Positions 63,876 to 64,000 of a stretch of DNA of 64,000 bases are shown here, one piece after another. How positions within the stretch are numbered: position 1 is the first letter of the stretch; every line of letters starts with the position of its first letter. A program made the position numbers and the translations under genes. A model generated the notes under the pieces. That model made no database searches. It saw only the letters and a program-made list of their open reading frames with translations, and was not told the DNA's origin. Source of the stretch: Bacillota bacterium (GTDB lineage: Bacteria; Bacillota; Clostridia; Christensenellales; SZUA-584); assembly GCA_023459495.1 (NCBI GenBank), contig JAEWTL010000037.1, forward strand, positions 13,287 through 77,286. Reading direction: 5' to 3'.

Positions 63876-64000
63876 TGTCCCGTGTCAAGAAAAACGGACA
63901 AGTAAAAAGCTACGCAAGCTGACCTCTGAATTCCAAAGGGGTCAGCTTTTTCAATCCCCATTGTGGTCGTTCTTGATTATAGTAAGAAACAAATCTACCG
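63876..64000 (-). mobile_element. right end of an IS3-family insertion sequence (truncated by window)
   Basis: The element end begins at TGTCCCGTGTCAAG, with TG/CA termini typical of IS3-family ends, and contains the transposase gene end. The remainder lies beyond the window. Confidence 0.75.
63910..64000 (-). CDS. IS3-family transposase, C-terminal fragment
   Basis: Reads FVSYYNQERPQWGLKKLTPL then EFRGQLA and a stop. This is the familiar end of the IS3-family OrfB integrase domain (YN-x-R-P, LTPLEFR). The 5' part is outside the window. Confidence 0.85.
   Translation of the reverse strand, partial: GRFVSYYNQERPQWGLKKLTPLEFRGQLA

Overview
The window looks like a chromosomal segment of a plant-glycan-degrading Clostridia (Firmicutes/Bacillota), probably from a gut or fermenter. 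The pointers are AGGAGG-type ribosome binding sites, frequent TTG and GTG starts, YesM/YesN-type two-component systems, many CUT1 and CUT2 sugar ABC importers, lipoprotein binding proteins and an MsmX-like shared ATPase. No taxonomic marker gene is present, so the assignment is an inference. Most genes are on the + strand; only a LacI regulator, a GntR regulator, a tRNA-like remnant and an IS end are on the - strand.

Layout. (1) 1-9.5 kb: two GH3 glycosidases of opposite domain order, a small lipoprotein, a GtrA-like membrane protein, a GT2 glycosyltransferase, a zinc-phospholipase-like protein and UDP-galactopyranose mutase (glycan hydrolysis plus surface polysaccharide). (2) 9.5-14.2 kb: a mobile-element remnant with a sigma-70-like factor, a structured non-coding stretch, MazF, a SHOCT-like peptide and a large serine recombinase. 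It ends at a 36-bp sequence that recurs exactly at 33.6 kb. (3) 14.2-15.9 kb: decayed DNA with a permease fragment. (4) 15.9-22.7 kb: LacI regulator, CUT1 importer and a GH127 beta-L-arabinofuranosidase. (5) 23.6-33.2 kb: two-component system plus RhaS-like binding protein, then a rhamnose-type CUT2 importer and an extra binding protein. (6) 33.7-42.4 kb: GntR regulator, a second CUT2 importer, aldo-keto reductase, an OYE-like flavoenzyme and L-rhamnose mutarotase. (7) 42.9-44.4 kb: a secreted LysM protein with a C25-like domain. (8) 44.8-63.6 kb: a second two-component system, a CUT1 importer without ATPase, a RiPP cassette, a GH78 alpha-L-rhamnosidase, two URO-D family proteins and an MsmX-like ATPase. 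(9) 63.7-64 kb: a shortened tRNA-like sequence and the end of an IS3-family element.

The genes fit together as a rhamnose/arabinose-glycan scavenging region: extracellular or cytosolic glycosidases (GH3, GH127, GH78), at least four importers with separate sensors, and rhamnose-handling enzymes. The two CUT1 importers lack their own ATPase and could share the MsmX-like protein.

The most interesting system is the RiPP cassette at 51.45-57.57 kb. It holds a radical SAM/SPASM peptide maturase with a complete seven-cysteine SPASM pattern, two short Cys-rich precursor peptides sharing the core PCYVMPCDCAGPGG(L/I)CY, and two ABC half-exporters. A tandem duplication of about 614 bp made the second precursor and left a readable scar: the head of the exporter gene fused to the tail of the maturase gene. 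The cassette sits between sugar permeases and a rhamnosidase gene, which suggests that peptide production is tied to sugar sensing.
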